From NCBI GenBank assembly GCA_905250115.1, contig CAJNOI010000130.1:218933-282932 (forward strand): 64,000 nt of DNA. Direction: 5' to 3'. Numbering within the stretch: the stretch's first letter is position 1; each line of letters begins with the position of its first letter. The notes beneath the pieces were generated by a model, which was not told the DNA's origin, did no database searches, and saw only the letters and a program-made list of their open reading frames with translations. This DNA is from Adineta steineri. Lineage: Eukaryota > Rotifera > Eurotatoria > Adinetida > Adinetidae. Of this stretch, positions 12,371 to 25,647 are shown in pieces. The position numbers and the translations under genes were made by a program.

Positions 12371-13290
12371 AGTTCGGAGTGCTACTTTTTTTTTATTTTA
12401 AAAATAAAGTTAAAATAAAGAATAAAAAAAATATTTTCAAGTGATCGGTAAATAGATAAGTAATTGATATAAAAACAGATAATATTTATCACAGGTGTTT
12501 CCTATCACCAGCCACATTCTAATATAGAATAATGCTAGCAAATGAATGTGAGGTATAAAAGGTTTATGGAAAAAGCTTCTCCCTAGAATCTTTTCTAGCC
12601 TGTGTCCTTATAATATTTGCCGACCTACTTGGAAAATATAAAAATTTAGATTTTTAACAAAAAAATTTTGTTTATTCTTTATTTTAACTTTATCTTTATT
12701 TATAAAGTAAAGATAAAGTAACATTCCTAGTGAAGGTGAGTATGGCTGTTAGAGATGTATGCAGTATTGACATCTACACCGACTCTCAAAATCTACATGC
12801 TTTTTTTCTTCAAAAACGAAAAAGAAAGAGTTTTATAAAATGTTGTTTGATATTAGTCATATACAGTATGCAAAGCGAGATGGAGAAAAGTAAATGGCAG
12901 ACATAAAGATAAATTTTATCTGTCATGTCGAAAAAAACAAGTTAGTTATAAGGCGAGTTAATAAATAAAAAATGGATGTCGATGCAACGAAAAAGTCTTT
13001 CTGCGAAAGAAAGATAAAAGTACGATGCTATGTAATCCATGAAGTTATTCAAATACACTCTTTTCAGAGGAGTAAATCTGACGAGAGAATAATATCAATG
13101 TATAGATAGACAAAAGCAAAAAGTGATTTAATTTCTCTTTTAGACTATTGTGATGCTGAGTCAAACAATAATGTAAGTATTTATGATATTTTTTCCAAAA
13201 CCAAAGTTTAAAATCTTGGTTTCTATCGAATATTTGTGATATATGTTAAATTTACTAACTGTGTTAACATTAGATTTTAGATATAACACA
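12371..13290. other. Intergenic, nothing firm
   Basis: Contains A/T-rich tracts and a weak inverted G-rich/C-rich motif near 12736-12795. No gene was recognised before the signal-peptide exon at 13291. Confidence 0.4.
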
Positions 13291-15118
13291 ATGAGGTATA
13301 ATTTTGCTTTAATCTATTTCATGCACTTCACATTTTCAATTGCGTTATACATCCCTAATTATAATATACAACATTCTATTATTAATATAATGAAAATACA
13401 AGATGATTCATGGCTAAACGGTAAGATGTAATTATTAAGTACATTAATATCATCATAAACTTCATATCCTCTCTTAAGAATCAACAACTATTCAACCAAC
13501 AGAAATATCAACAGAATTTTCTGAATCAAACATATCAACTGTCATCATCGATCCTACAACTTGGTTACCAACAGATTCAACAGGTACTTTATTTTATATT
13601 ATAAAACATTATATTAAAAATTATTTTTTTTTTCATAACATCTTGAATAATAATAACACATAATAGGAAGAAAAAAATAAGAAACTTTGATAAAAAGCTT
13701 AATCTTTGTTATAAACGAAGTTTATTCTTAGAACAAAATCCTAAAATAAATAACATATAAATTATGGATTCATATTCATATAGAAATTCAAAATAATCCG
13801 AAGAGAAATCTACACGAAATTGCTCCATTTAAGATTAAGTTTGTATCAACAATTACATTTAAGATATCTTTACTAAAGAGAAAAGAAACTTGTCGAAATT
13901 TTGTTTAGTAAAGTTCATATTATATCTTTTCTATATAAAAATATAACTATAATTTTCACTTTATTTTAGTAAAACCTGCAACGAATCTTTGGTCAAATTT
14001 AAAACAACACTTGCCAGCGTTAATTGGAATAGTAGTTGGTATATGTCTTTGCGTTATTTTATCAGTTTGTATCTGTTGCTGTTGTCGTCGACGACGAATA
14101 AGAAAAAAAAAACATGGAGCATCATATCGTAAGTATTCCGTTTTAACAAAAGCTAATACATGTGTAACAATTTTACTTGCAAGATATTCCTTTATATCTA
14201 TTAAGTATAAAGCTAACGTATAAGATAACTGTTTTATTTAATTTTGAATAGTTTTATCATTATAAAATTCGATAATAAATATTCATAATTTAACTTGGTA
14301 ACTATGTTAGTTGATGACGATGAGTCGATTGAAAGTATATTAATTACAGTAACTCCTATTATATTATTTTTAAAGGTACTCATTCAGATTCTGAGTCAGT
14401 TTCTGAAGACGGAATAGAACTACCAACAATTTCTCCGAAAAAGAAAATAAAATCACCAACAATTCCTGCTAAAAAGGTGCGTATCTGCCCACAAATGGCA
14501 TTAGCAAAAGAATTTGTTGAATCTCTTGACTGGGATAGTGTCCTGTTTGACTCCTCACATGATAAATGTTATTGTAACAATTGTTATCCTGCTACATGGG
14601 CAAATGTTACAGATGCTGGCGGTCAAAAATATGTTATTCCTCGTGGATGGGTCCGTATTGGTCTTTATGTTGATGCAGCTACCGTAGGTGTAAATGACAT
14701 CTGGAATAAATGGATTGTAACGTTTCACGGAACTTCTTTATTAGCCGCAAAATCTATTCTTCATAATCGTCAGTTTTGTTTGCCCGGAGACAAACTCATT
14801 GATGGGACTCTATTGGGGATTCGTCCAGGGCATATACCGGATAAAAAGCATATTTATACTTCACCAACGATTGCATATTCAAGTTTGCCAGTGTACAGTG
14901 CGAAGTCTGATTTCAATTCCTCAAAGAATTACTGCGCTTATAAAGTTCAAGTCGTTCTTCAATGTCGACAAAAACCAAACACATATAGCGTACAAGGTGA
15001 AACTATTGATGCTCGTACGACTCGTCTTTGTCCTTTTATACCTAACAGTGAAGTTGAATATTTCACAGAAATAAGAGGCTCACTTGTTGCTTATGGATTA
15101 CTTGTGAAATTAATATAA
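13291..15118 (+). CDS. Type I membrane protein with cytosolic PARP/ADP-ribosyltransferase-like domain
   Basis: The model is 13291-13420, 13479-13583, 13970-14128 and 14376-15118 and gives 378 aa. An upstream in-frame ATG at 13243 is possible, but 13291 gives a better signal peptide (residues 1-20). A short Ser/Thr-rich ectodomain (about 30-78) leads to one TM segment at about 95-118, followed by CCCC and an RRRR stop-transfer. An acidic/basic linker (SDSESVSED, KKKIK) precedes a 210-aa domain with CYCNNCYP (Cys 196, 198, 201), PRGW, FHGT (His 249), PGDKLIDG, HIYTSPTIAY (Tyr 292) and QGET (Glu 340). The HGT...Y...E arrangement is what PARP-type NAD-binding folds show, so I infer an ART-like fold. 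This domain is otherwise uncharacterised. Intron 2 is 386 nt and the others are 58 and 247 nt. Confidence 0.75.
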
Positions 15119-16736
15119 TCATACTGCGCTTCCGTCATTGTTTTTTTGTATAACTTTTCGTTTTGATTCTACAAGATATCACAGTAATAAATTCTTGTGT
15201 CATCATAATACCTAAACAAACTCATATCAAAATAGTTTTCACTAAATCAGTTGCGGAACGATAAATTTGAACCCTATCTAATTCTAACTAAATCCATACT
15301 AACAAGAAAATAAATTGTTGATATTATGACTTTAACTATTTGGGGACCATGATTATTCTTTGATATTTTAGAACACATAGATTGCAATATGAGATTGGTT
15401 TTTGGTATAATTTGGATTGTAATTAGGTTATTTTATTGAGATATTCAGCGATGGATAATTAATATAACAAAACTGACTTTCAGAGAAAAAACTCTTCAAT
15501 CTACAATGTTTGTCAGCAACATTGCTTTCTATATAGGGGCATGTTAGATGATGTTCTGAGTGAGTATTCTTTTTTCTTCCTTCCTTTTCTTTTCTACTAT
15601 GATGGTATCTGTTGGAGGTCAAGGGAACGAAAAATAAGAAGACTACCGTTTGAAAATATAATAAGGCTTATTGCTCAACATTTTCGCTCACTGATTCAAG
15701 ATTTTTCAATTGAATATATATCTAGAAGAAGAAGGAGAAGAAAGCGTCATGTCTGCTCTAAGACAAATATATTATACCTTGTTTTGAGCTATATCATACT
15801 TTAGAGGATTTCTGAATTTCTGATGAAATCCAGAGAAAAAAACATATCCTCGAAGGGTAAAGTAGATTTGTATAGAAAGTATTTTTCGTTTTACCATATA
15901 TAAATGAAACTTATAATATATGAATTATTTTAAAACATCAATTTATTATCTATGTTACATCTTATAAATATCGATTCTGAAACCATATATTTAGATTGAA
16001 TAAAAATAAAAACAGTATATTGATATCAGACATACAAGATTTTGTCAAAATACGCCCATGATGTTTATATTTAGTTTTATGATAGAATTAAGTTCGAAGC
16101 AAAAATAAATAGAGAAAATTATTTCTGTACGATAAATTATCTCGCATCATGGATCTTTTGATAGAAAATAGTATTGCAATGAGACGAAAAATATAAACAA
16201 AAATTCTAAAAATATAAACCGTACAATTTATACTACATTACCTGTTCAAATAACAAGATTTTATCTATTCTTTTCTGCATCATAAAAAAAGAATATTCAA
16301 CAATAACAATTCAATACATATTATATTAATTTAAAATAATATATATATTTTGATCAATATTTCCTCCTATCTTGTCAAAATCCATATACATACAATAATA
16401 AATATTTTTTATTTCAAATCTAATTACTTTCTTATAAACATGATATGTTAAATTAAGTATCTTACAAACTGATCAATTGATTTATACACTGTCTCCTGAA
16501 GCAAAAAGAAAGATAGTTATCATAAAAACAAAACTGTTCTATTAAATATAAACGAACGAACGAGAGAAAAAGAAACGAAATAGACATCTGTTACTATTCG
16601 TGTGTACGTCAAAATACGATAACATCCTACTGAAGGTCATCACATGTAAGTTAATTATATGTATTTTTGAGATATATGAAAGCAAAATAACATTCAATAT
16701 AAACCATATTCAACTAAACGACGAGACATTGACAAC
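15119..16736. other. Intergenic, nothing recognised
   Basis: Low-complexity AT-rich sequence. Short frames such as 15541-15804 are F/L/R-rich without domain features. No repeat family was seen. Confidence 0.4.
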
Positions 16737-19700
16737 ATGCAACCTTCAGCTAAGTATGATTATTGTACACTACCAAGGATCAGTGGAAAAACAAATTATC
16801 AATCAAAATGGATTGATTTTAATATAATGAAAACGAATAAATATGATTTAGAATATTTATTGGATCGTTCAGCTCGAAAATTACGGTATAAATCTAAACG
16901 TACAAAAGAATATGTACATAAATTGAATGATGTTATTATTAAATTAAATGGAATTACTTTTGATACATTAGTAAATATTCCTTCGCATATATTTTATTAT
17001 TCTATTAGAAATATAATTCGAGATCTTTTACTTGATTGGCATTTTTCATCGGAATTAACGGAAGAAGAAACTTATCTTCTTCGAAATTCTATACTTTTTT
17101 TTGATCGTCTTGTTAATATTATTAATGATGTTACAAAATTAACATTATGGTTAATTGAACCATCATTAATTAATTCGTTAGCTGACTGTATGAGTGATAT
17201 TGATCAACTTCTTTATGATAATAGACAAAAACAAAATTTTAAGCAATTAATACGTCTCTTCGATATATTTAATAATTATTATCAACGATTACCAGTAAAA
17301 TTTCAAAATGAAGATGGACTTTATGCTTTATTTAAAGGAACCATGGATTGTCTTGTTTCATCAAAATATGAACGAGCTTTTAAAAAATTAAAACCTGATG
17401 CTGAATCAATGACAAATGAACAGAAATTTTTTCTTATTAAATGTCCTTCATTTTTTAGTTCTTATCGTGGTAAAAAAACAACAACATTTTTGTTTTTCTT
17501 TGAATTTAAATATTTTCTGAATTTTATTTAAAGGTTCACAATCAAGTAAAGTTATAGAACAATTATTAGATACAATGGTACCACGTTATGCATCATTAAT
17601 TGATAAACATATTCATTCAATAAATGAATGGAAATCTCCTATGATACATGCAGTTCATCATCTTTTATTAACTGTCATTTATGCTCGAGGTTATTATGCA
17701 CCATATGCTACCGGTCAACCATTACAATGGCTTATTGATCATATTGTTCATATTATTAATGAACCATCATTTATAACTAAAGTTAATGAAAAAGCAACAA
17801 ATCCTGAAACATTATTAATTCATTCAGCACTTCGTACATTAACTGCATTTGTTCATGAACCTGATTTACTTGTTTATATCAAACAACTTAAAATAACCTC
17901 GATATTTCGTTCATTAATTTTATTACCAAATGAATCCATTGTATTACATGCATATGTTATGTTATCTTATACATTAGAAGAAAATGATATAAAAGCATCG
18001 GAGAAAGATTCAGGTCGTTTACTTTCAAAAATATTTGATTCATTAAGAAAAAAAACGAAATCACTTTCAGTTTTAAATAAAAATGAAGAAATTACTGAAC
18101 GTAATATTTCTTTACTTACGGAAGCTTTACAAGGTAAAAGAATTGATTGATTGATAATTTAATATTTATTTATTTTTTCTTCTTATAATAGTTCTTGTTC
18201 AACATGATCAAATTAAAACTGAAATATTAAAACAAAATGCTTTACCTTTATTGGTTAATAGTTGTCAACATTTTAATGATCAATCGAAACGTTTAGTACT
18301 TGAATCACTTGGTTCAATATCATTTGATGTCGAAGCAGCAAGATTATTACGTGATAATAAACAATTTATTAAATCAATGGAAGATATGCAAAAAACAACT
18401 GATGACGGTATAAGAAAAGCAGCAGAAAAAATTGTTTGGAATCTTCAAGGTATTTACATATAAAAAAACAAATCAAGATAAAATATTTTTGTTTTATTTT
18501 TAATTTAGAAACTGAAAGAGAAAAAAAACTAGTAAAAGAAAAATTTGAATTCGATTATAAAAAAGAAACTGATTCTAAAATAGAAAAATATCAATATGAT
18601 ATTATGATATCATATTGTCATGCTGATAAAGAACTTGTTTGTAGAATATATGAATTTTTATCTGATAAAGGTTTTAAAATTTGGTTTGATCGAGATAATA
18701 TATATGGACCAGGTAAATATTTTCCTTTTCATCGATAACATCCTTGTTTGTTTTTTGTTTTGTTAGCAATGCAATCGATGGCTACTGCAGTAGAAAATGC
18801 TGAATATGTGATTCTTTGTATGTCGGACTCATATAAACGTAGTGTTTATTGTCAAGCTGAAGCTGAATATGCATTTCGTTGTAAACGACGTTTATTGCCA
18901 ATTATTGTACGACAAGGTTATCGAGCTGATGGATGGTTAGGTATATTACTTGGTACTCGTATTTATATAGATTTTGGTCGATTAGAATTTAAAACAGGAT
19001 GTGAATTAATTGTAAAAGAAATTTCATTACAAAGAGAAAATCCATATAGTAATAATGAAATTACAAGTGGATATATGTCAAGTGATGAAAATACACATGA
19101 TTTTGCATCGGATATAATGCCATTAACAAGAACATTAAGTGAAATGATGGAAAAATCACGTTTACCTGAGGAATATACAACACGTAATACATTAAAAGCA
19201 ACTTATCGTTCAATATCAATTAATCGATGGACAAGAAAAGATGTACTTGACTTTTTATATGATACAAATCTTCATTATATGATGCCATTATGTGAATTTA
19301 TGACAGGTTATGGATTAATTAAATTGTTTCGAATATGTCAAACAAAACCAAATCAATTCTATTGTCAATTAAATGAAGAATTAAATGCAAGATTTGGTGG
19401 TTTACGTTTACCATTAGGTGTTTTTACCGAATTTCTTAGTGAAATCGATCGATTAATTGATTCAGCATCTATAAAAGATATTGAACAAGATGCATTTGAT
19501 TCTCGTGCTAGTTTAACATCGAGATCATCATCATTATCACCAACATCAACAATTATTAAACATTATATAAAAACATCAAGGTCAAGTTCATTATTAGAAC
19601 CATTACAAAAACCAGATTATCCACCTCCTTCTATATCATCACCTGTACAAACTATATCACCAACTCTAACAATAATTCAATCACAACACATTCCTCATGT

Positions 19701-19797
19701 AACTGAACAAACAAATGATACAACAGAAGCTCTTACTCCATCACTTTTTTCATATGTTGAATCACTTCAAGCAACATTTTCTACTCGTTCGAAATAA
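16737..19797 (+). CDS. Helical-repeat (ARM-like) protein with TIR and C-terminal SAM-like domain
   Basis: The model is 16737-17469, 17534-18133, 18192-18449, 18509-18712 and 18767-19797 (introns 54-64 nt) and gives 941 aa. An internal ATG at 16827 is an alternative start. Residues 1-530 are all-helical and resemble armadillo/HEAT repeats. A TIR domain spans about 558-680, with YDIMISYCHADKE (box 1), GFKIWFDRDNIYG, and SVYCQAEAEYAF, where Glu near 630 sits at the catalytic position of NADase TIRs of the SARM1 type. Residues about 750-830 look like a SAM-type helical bundle (RKDVLDFLYD to FTEFLSEID), then a Ser/Pro-rich tail. The domain set matches SARM1 but the order differs (ARM-TIR-SAM instead of ARM-SAM-SAM-TIR). 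NAD+ cleavage or scaffold signalling is inference. A polyadenylation-like AATAAA lies near 19900. Confidence 0.83.
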
Positions 19798-20557
19798 ATC
19801 GAACTCATAAGACATCAATCGCAATCTAGAACAAACAAAAACAATTTATATACTTATCATACGTAGACTGAAGTTTTGTGTAATATGTATTAAATATAAA
19901 TAAAAGCATCTATTATTTTTATATCCGCATAGGAGCTTCGTGAATCATAGTGATAATAAATAGTATTTTTCTAAGTATAAAATTAATCGTTTTTTTTTTT
20001 CATTTGAATTTATTCAACTGTGACGCGATGGAGAACATCAATGTAATTGAACTTGAACAGTGTGAATTGAGAGAGTCATATTACGAGTATATTTATAACA
20101 TTCAACTGTTTAATTAATCGAATAAATCATACATTAGTTTTCCTTGAAATTGAATAAGAAGAAAAAAAGGTGTATCATCAGATTGCGTTTTATAAAAATC
20201 ATTTTTTGTTATTATTCATCGGCAAAAAAAACGTGTGTATTTATTTCATGAATAATCACAGAGGTTAATGATCATTATCAAATGACAGGAAAGTATTATT
20301 TTTATTCAGTTCTGTTACTGAGTTACCTTCATTAAAAATCTGTGTGTACATTAATAAGATTCACTTTTAAATATGTTTTTAGTTCTTTTTCTACAATGAA
20401 AAATTATCTATATAATTCATCTTTAAATCATTTAATCTATATAGTATGCTTTTCAATGATAATTAGATACATAGATATTCGACAGCGATTTTATTGTCTA
20501 ATAAAGACTTGTTTGTACAAATCGATACAATACGAAAAAAATAGTAAGTTTATCTAT
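19798..20557. other. Intergenic, convergent gene ends
   Basis: Separates the TIR gene stop from the stop of the Gly/Pro-rich gene on the other strand. An AATAAA-like signal follows the TIR gene. Nothing else was recognised. Confidence 0.4.
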
Positions 20558-20929
20558 TTAGAAACCACCATTGAGATTGAGACCTCCAGCGGCTGCTAGA
20601 TTTGGATCAACAATTCCGACACCAGGTAAAAATGCACCAGTTGATGGACCAACAAATGTAGTTGATGGGCCAAAATGAACTGTGCCAGGATAAGTATTTG
20701 GATTTACCGAAGGTAAATTAGTACCCATTGTAATTACTTCGCTTGAAATTGGAATAACTTCACCAGGAATAACAACTCCACCGGGAACAGCAACGGGAGC
20801 TAAAAGTATCAGTAATATATATATGTATACATCTATAAATTTCTTTTTATCAAAAACAAATTCCTTACTTTGATTATAACCACCAGCAAATCCACCAAAA
20901 GCACTTCCAGCACCCATATTATAAGCCAT
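20558..20929 (-). CDS. Small Gly/Pro/Val-rich protein, function unknown (two exons)
   Basis: The model is 20869-20929 and 20558-20799 on the minus strand, with a 69-nt intron (GTAAGG donor, TTTTAG acceptor), and gives 100 aa. It starts MAYNMGAGSAFGGFAGGYNQ and continues in a low-complexity Pro/Val/Gly/Ser pattern, ending GGLNLNGGF. There is no signal peptide, TM segment or recognisable domain. The frame also reads through the intron, giving 123 aa with a hydrophobic insert. I favour the spliced form because donor and acceptor fit the local consensus. It may be a structural or disordered protein. Confidence 0.6.
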   Translation of the reverse strand: MAYNMGAGSAFGGFAGGYNQSKEFVFDKKKFIDVYIYILLILLAPVAVPGGVVIPGEVIPISSEVITMGTNLPSVNPNTYPGTVHFGPSTTFVGPSTGAFLPGVGIVDPNLAAAGGLNLNGGF

Positions 20930-21433
20930 TTTTTATAAATATATTATATTGAAGAAAATTGAATATGTAAATGTAAATGTATATGTATTCTCATACAATT
21001 CCTGAGTTTATATACTCCTCACTGCTTTGTCACGCATCAATACACAGCGTATTATAAAAATATATATATTTATATTTAACTACAAAAACACACGTGCAAC
21101 AATACCAAAAATATACTTTTCAAGGACGTTTAGTAGTTTTAATGACGCAATTTACATCATTTACTCAATAAATATCATTAAAAAAAACAAAAATATGGTG
21201 AAAGAGTAGAAAATCAAATGAAAAAAGTACATCCTTATTATTCAATCATATATTTCTCATCATTAAATACTCTTTAAACTATACTAACTTCTAATACGTA
21301 ATATTATATGTAAAATAATAAAAAGTGCAAATATATTATATCTTGAAATAATCTATTTATATTTCAGAAAAAAAAATAATTTTATATAAAATTATACTTT
21401 CTGGATTTAGTATACAAAAAAAAATAATCGATA
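20930..21433. other. Intergenic, nothing recognised
   Basis: AT-rich gap between the start of the Gly-rich gene and the 3' end of the TRPA-like gene. It probably contains the promoter of the former, but no site can be named. Confidence 0.4.
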
Positions 21434-24400
21434 TTACTGTTGTGTTAATCTTCGTTTAATATCTTCCAATTCATTTTGTAAACTTAATGTCATTTTTCTC
21501 AATTCATTATTTGTACGTATACCGGATTCTTCAATAGCATCACGTAATTCATCAGTTTTTTTAATTAAACGTGTATTTTCTTCATCATTAAATAAACTAT
21601 CATCACGTGTTGTATCATGATGATAGAAATAACCTGTTTCGGTATGTACTTGTTCAAATATACCCATTGTTGTTGATGATGATGATGATATTGATTGAGG
21701 AAAAGCAACTCCTTCACGTCGTGTTAATGGTGCTAATTGAGAAAAATTTGATGGATTAAGATTATGTGGTATATTTATTGGAAATGAACGTATTTCAAGT
21801 TTACGTAAATGATATTTTAATGGTATAAGATTGAATTTTTCCCATAAATTCATTATTTTAACATTTTTTGATAATTGTCTTATTATAGTACCAACTGTTT
21901 CACAAAATCCACCTAAACGTGCTTGAAAACCTAAAACAACTCCAATACGTGCTCGTAAATGTTCTCGTTTAGCATTTAAACGATATTCTTTTACATCGGC
22001 TACAGCTAGACCACCCTAAAATAAAAACAATAAAGATATAACAAACGTTAAAATTTCTTTTACCATTATATTCATCATAACAATAAACATAGTAAATACA
22101 TAAGCACTATAAAGTATAAGTGCACCTTCAGCACCAGGCATTAATTCATTATTATTCGAAAAAAATGTACTATCCATATCATATTCACCAATAAACATAA
22201 CTAATAATTTTGGTACAAAATTAAAAAATCGAAATTGTTCCATAATATCTTTACAAATCATATAAAAAGCTAAGATATAACCAATCCAAATCATAAAATA
22301 AACAGCAATAAATTTTAAAAATGTAACAAATACAGTTATAAATAAAAGACCATGTTTACCAAATTTTATTCCATTCATAACAACTAATAATAATGATGTC
22401 CAAACTGATAATAAACCAATACCACCTGCCATCCATTGAGCTGAACATCGAATACCTGTTTGACGTGTACATTCATTAACATCGACGGAATATATAATTG
22501 CACTAACCTATTTACAAAACAAAAGATATCATAGAAATTCGATACGTTAGTTTATAAATCATTAATAACAAAAAATATCAAGCGAAACTATAACCGTAAA
22601 ATTGTCATATAAATACCAACGTATTCGAAGGTTATTCTCAATAAAAGGCGTATCAGTCTTTATTATTTAAGTAGAATAATATTTAATTTAAACAATTATT
22701 TTCAGTTGTTTCGAATAATACTTACATACATATGTAATTCAATAAGATTAATATAAAATCGTCGAAAATATTTTTCTCGTTGTGTTAATATTTGAAAGAG
22801 TTCTTTTAATAAAGCAAAACCAGATAAAATAAGTAAAATTAATCGTAAAGCTCGTAATGGTGAATTATCTGTTGCAGGTTTTATTGGATCATTTGTTAAT
22901 GTTATACATAAATCATAACATGAATAATTAACCATTTTATAATAATTTGTTCCTTGATCGGATGGTGTGGGTGAACCTAATGCAATACCTGTATAAAGTG
23001 CAACATATGTTGATTGACAACAAAGTATAAGTAAATAAAGAAAATTTCCAAATAAATTAAATTTTAAATCAACACATAAACGAACTAAACGATGATCATA
23101 AACATCTTTACAATCAGCTTTTGCAATTAAAGCTAAAAAGAAATTCTAAGAATTATATATATTCTAAAAAGAATTTTTTTTTATAAATTACTTAATGGAT
23201 GTTGTTGAAGCCAATTATCTGTTGAAAAATGTTTTGTTCGTCCAAATATACATCTTGTTTTCATCGGTCGAGCATATAAACAATCATCAACAATTGATAA
23301 ATCAATTCCATGATTACTAACAAATTGTTCTAATATCAATGGTACTAATGGTACACATTCCGGTGTCGTTAACATACGTTGTATAGGTGTTTGATAGAAT
23401 GATGAAGAATTTGTTTGAACAAATGGTTCATTATAATGTTTTAAAAATTGTTTATATTGATGACGAAAATTATATTGTTCAACTGGTATACGTACACTGA
23501 TAAATAACCGTACAATATCTTTTTTCTTCAATAATATTGCATACTCTAACTATAAATAGGGAACAAAAAGAAAATTTTATTTAGCAATTTATTATTTCTA
23601 TATACTATTCAGATTAATCTTAAAATTGACTTTATCATGTTTTGAAAAAAGAATGATTCTCCCATATAAAAATGAGTCATTGCTTGAAAAAAGAAAGAAC
23701 GATCGAAAATATCTCATAGTTCTTATATAATTTTTTCTAGGTTTTGACACATTTCTATTTTGATATTCTAATAATATGTTGTTTACTAGTCATCGAAGAA
23801 TAGGAGAAAAAATATTTCACTGATTTTAATTATCTCTTTACTATTCGATATACTTTTTAATATTAATTAATATTTCTTTTTCCCTATTTGATAGTCTATA
23901 AAATTCACCTTACCAAATTAAAATATCGACCATTAACATTTACTAATAAATGAATAATATAAGCAAAACGTTTTGGTTGTGTAACAAAAAAAGTTAAAAT
24001 ATCTAACTGTTCTTGATCAATAGCATTTTTCATTGATACAGCATCAATTAATTCTCGCATATCAATATTTGTTTCTAACCATGATGATAAAACAATATGT
24101 TTAACACATTTCAATTGACCTTTTTCTATAGCGATATCAAATGGAGTTTTACCAGACCGATTTCTTTCTCTTATTCGACGTAATGCCTATCATCCGATAA
24201 AACAAAAATCAAGACAAATATATATATATATATATATGTATTTTTTTATTTACCGTAACTCGATCACTAGTCGAATTAAGTCGTTTAGATAAAGCAATAG
24301 CTCGATGTAGAACAACATCATTACAGTGTTCACATGCATAATGAAATGCACTTGAATCATTATTATCACTAGCAATAATTGATCTCGGATCGGATTCCAT

Positions 24401-25069
24401 TAATAATGTAGCTGTTGATGTTGAACCAGCTTCAATAGCTGTTAATAATGGTGTTTGTCCTTTTGCATTCATTAACATACTTGCTTGTGATGTTTCACTA
24501 ATTAATAAACGCATGATTTCATCATGACCAAGACGAGCAGCTAGATGAAGAAGTGTTTGACCACGTACTTCTTTATATGCATCTGCTGCCATTAAAGCAG
24601 CTTGATTATCAATAATCGATACATATCCACCATTTTGTAATGAATTATGTCTTGGTGGAATTGCAATAGATCCTGGTGGTGGTGCTTGAATAACAAGAAG
24701 ATCAGATCTACGTGTTGATGGACGAAAATAATTTTGATAATTTGTTGTTGCTACAAATGAATTTTGTCTTGAATGACGTTTACGAATAATCTGTGAACCA
24801 AAACGATAATTATCTCTTGCTGATGCATTATCATCAAAATCATAATCATCATCACTTAAATCAACTGGAATATCAATTGATGATGGGCCAGCTTGTAAAC
24901 GTAATGCTCGATTCATTACCGATGGATTAAGTGATGGTGATCGAGAAAGTTTTCGATGTGTATTCGATGTCGCAGTTGAATATGTTGATCTTAATGATGG
25001 TGATTTATCCCCATTATCACTCGTATTTTGAGAATCAAATACGAATGTTTGAGGAACAATTAAACTCAT
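21434..25069 (-). CDS. TRPA-type ankyrin cation channel (six exons)
   Basis: Minus-strand exons are 25069-24254, 24186-23914, 23549-23192, 23132-22726, 22507-22064 and 22015-21434, giving 959 aa. Residues 1-165 are a disordered Ser/Asn-rich N-terminus. About 168-320 hold ankyrin repeats (GQTLLHLAARLGHDEIMRLL, KGQTPLLTAIEAG, SGKTPFDIAIEKG). About 480-765 carry the six-TM channel, beginning with the TRPA signature HPLTLIAKADCKD, with the pore region LVMFIGEYDMD and the S6 end NIMGGLAVADVKEY. The last 100 aa form a predicted coiled coil (DELRDAIEESG to LEDIKRRL). TRPA channels sense irritants, heat or mechanical stimuli at the plasma membrane. With only about four or five ankyrin repeats this is shorter than TRPA1 and nearer painless/pyrexia-like channels. 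Gene and domain order are clear; the stimulus is unknown. Confidence 0.87.
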
Positions 25070-25647
25070 TGTAATATTCGATGATTTTCCTTCCCAAAAA
25101 ATCTATAGCAAAAAATGTGCACGTTTTATCATACAAATTATAACACGTAACGTCTTGATTGTGTTTTTTGTATTTCTATTGAGCATAGGTGAGAAGAAGA
25201 AGAAGAAGAATAAGAAAAAAAGAAGAACGCAAAAAGAAAAACGAGCAAACCTTGACGAATACACATCATACCATTAAATAGGTGCAACTGATAAAAACAA
25301 AAATATATAAACGATATAACGATTGATTCATCAAATCATGCATTTTTTTAGTATTAGTTTCGTTTTTTCTCTTTTCATTTAGTTACTAATATATGATGAA
25401 AATATTTAAGTATAAAATTATTAGATACTATCATTATCATAATCGTATAAAATAAAAGAAATATATAAAACCTTTATTTATTGATTTAATGGTCAATTGT
25501 GTTTTTTTTTTAATTTTAAAAACAAAAATAATTGTATTCAAGAAAAAAAATATAATTTATCATTTCGATTCGGTTCATTAGTTTTTTTTTCAAATGTTGA
25601 CACCTGTTGTTTTATGCTTTGATACACTCCTTTCTTTCTTTCTTTTT
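25070..25647. other. Intergenic, nothing recognised
   Basis: Upstream of the TRPA-like start and downstream of the next minus-strand GPCR. It includes purine-rich AAGAAG tracts near 25195-25240 and a homopolymer-rich stretch near 25500-25600. No feature was called. Confidence 0.4.

Noticed and set aside
15541-15804. 87-aa frame with poly-Arg segment
   Set aside because: Low complexity from an AGAAGAAG tract. No splice-linked or domain evidence.
25195-25240. Purine-rich AAGAAG tract as a possible regulatory repeat
   Set aside because: Simple-sequence tract of the kind expected in this composition. No evidence of function.
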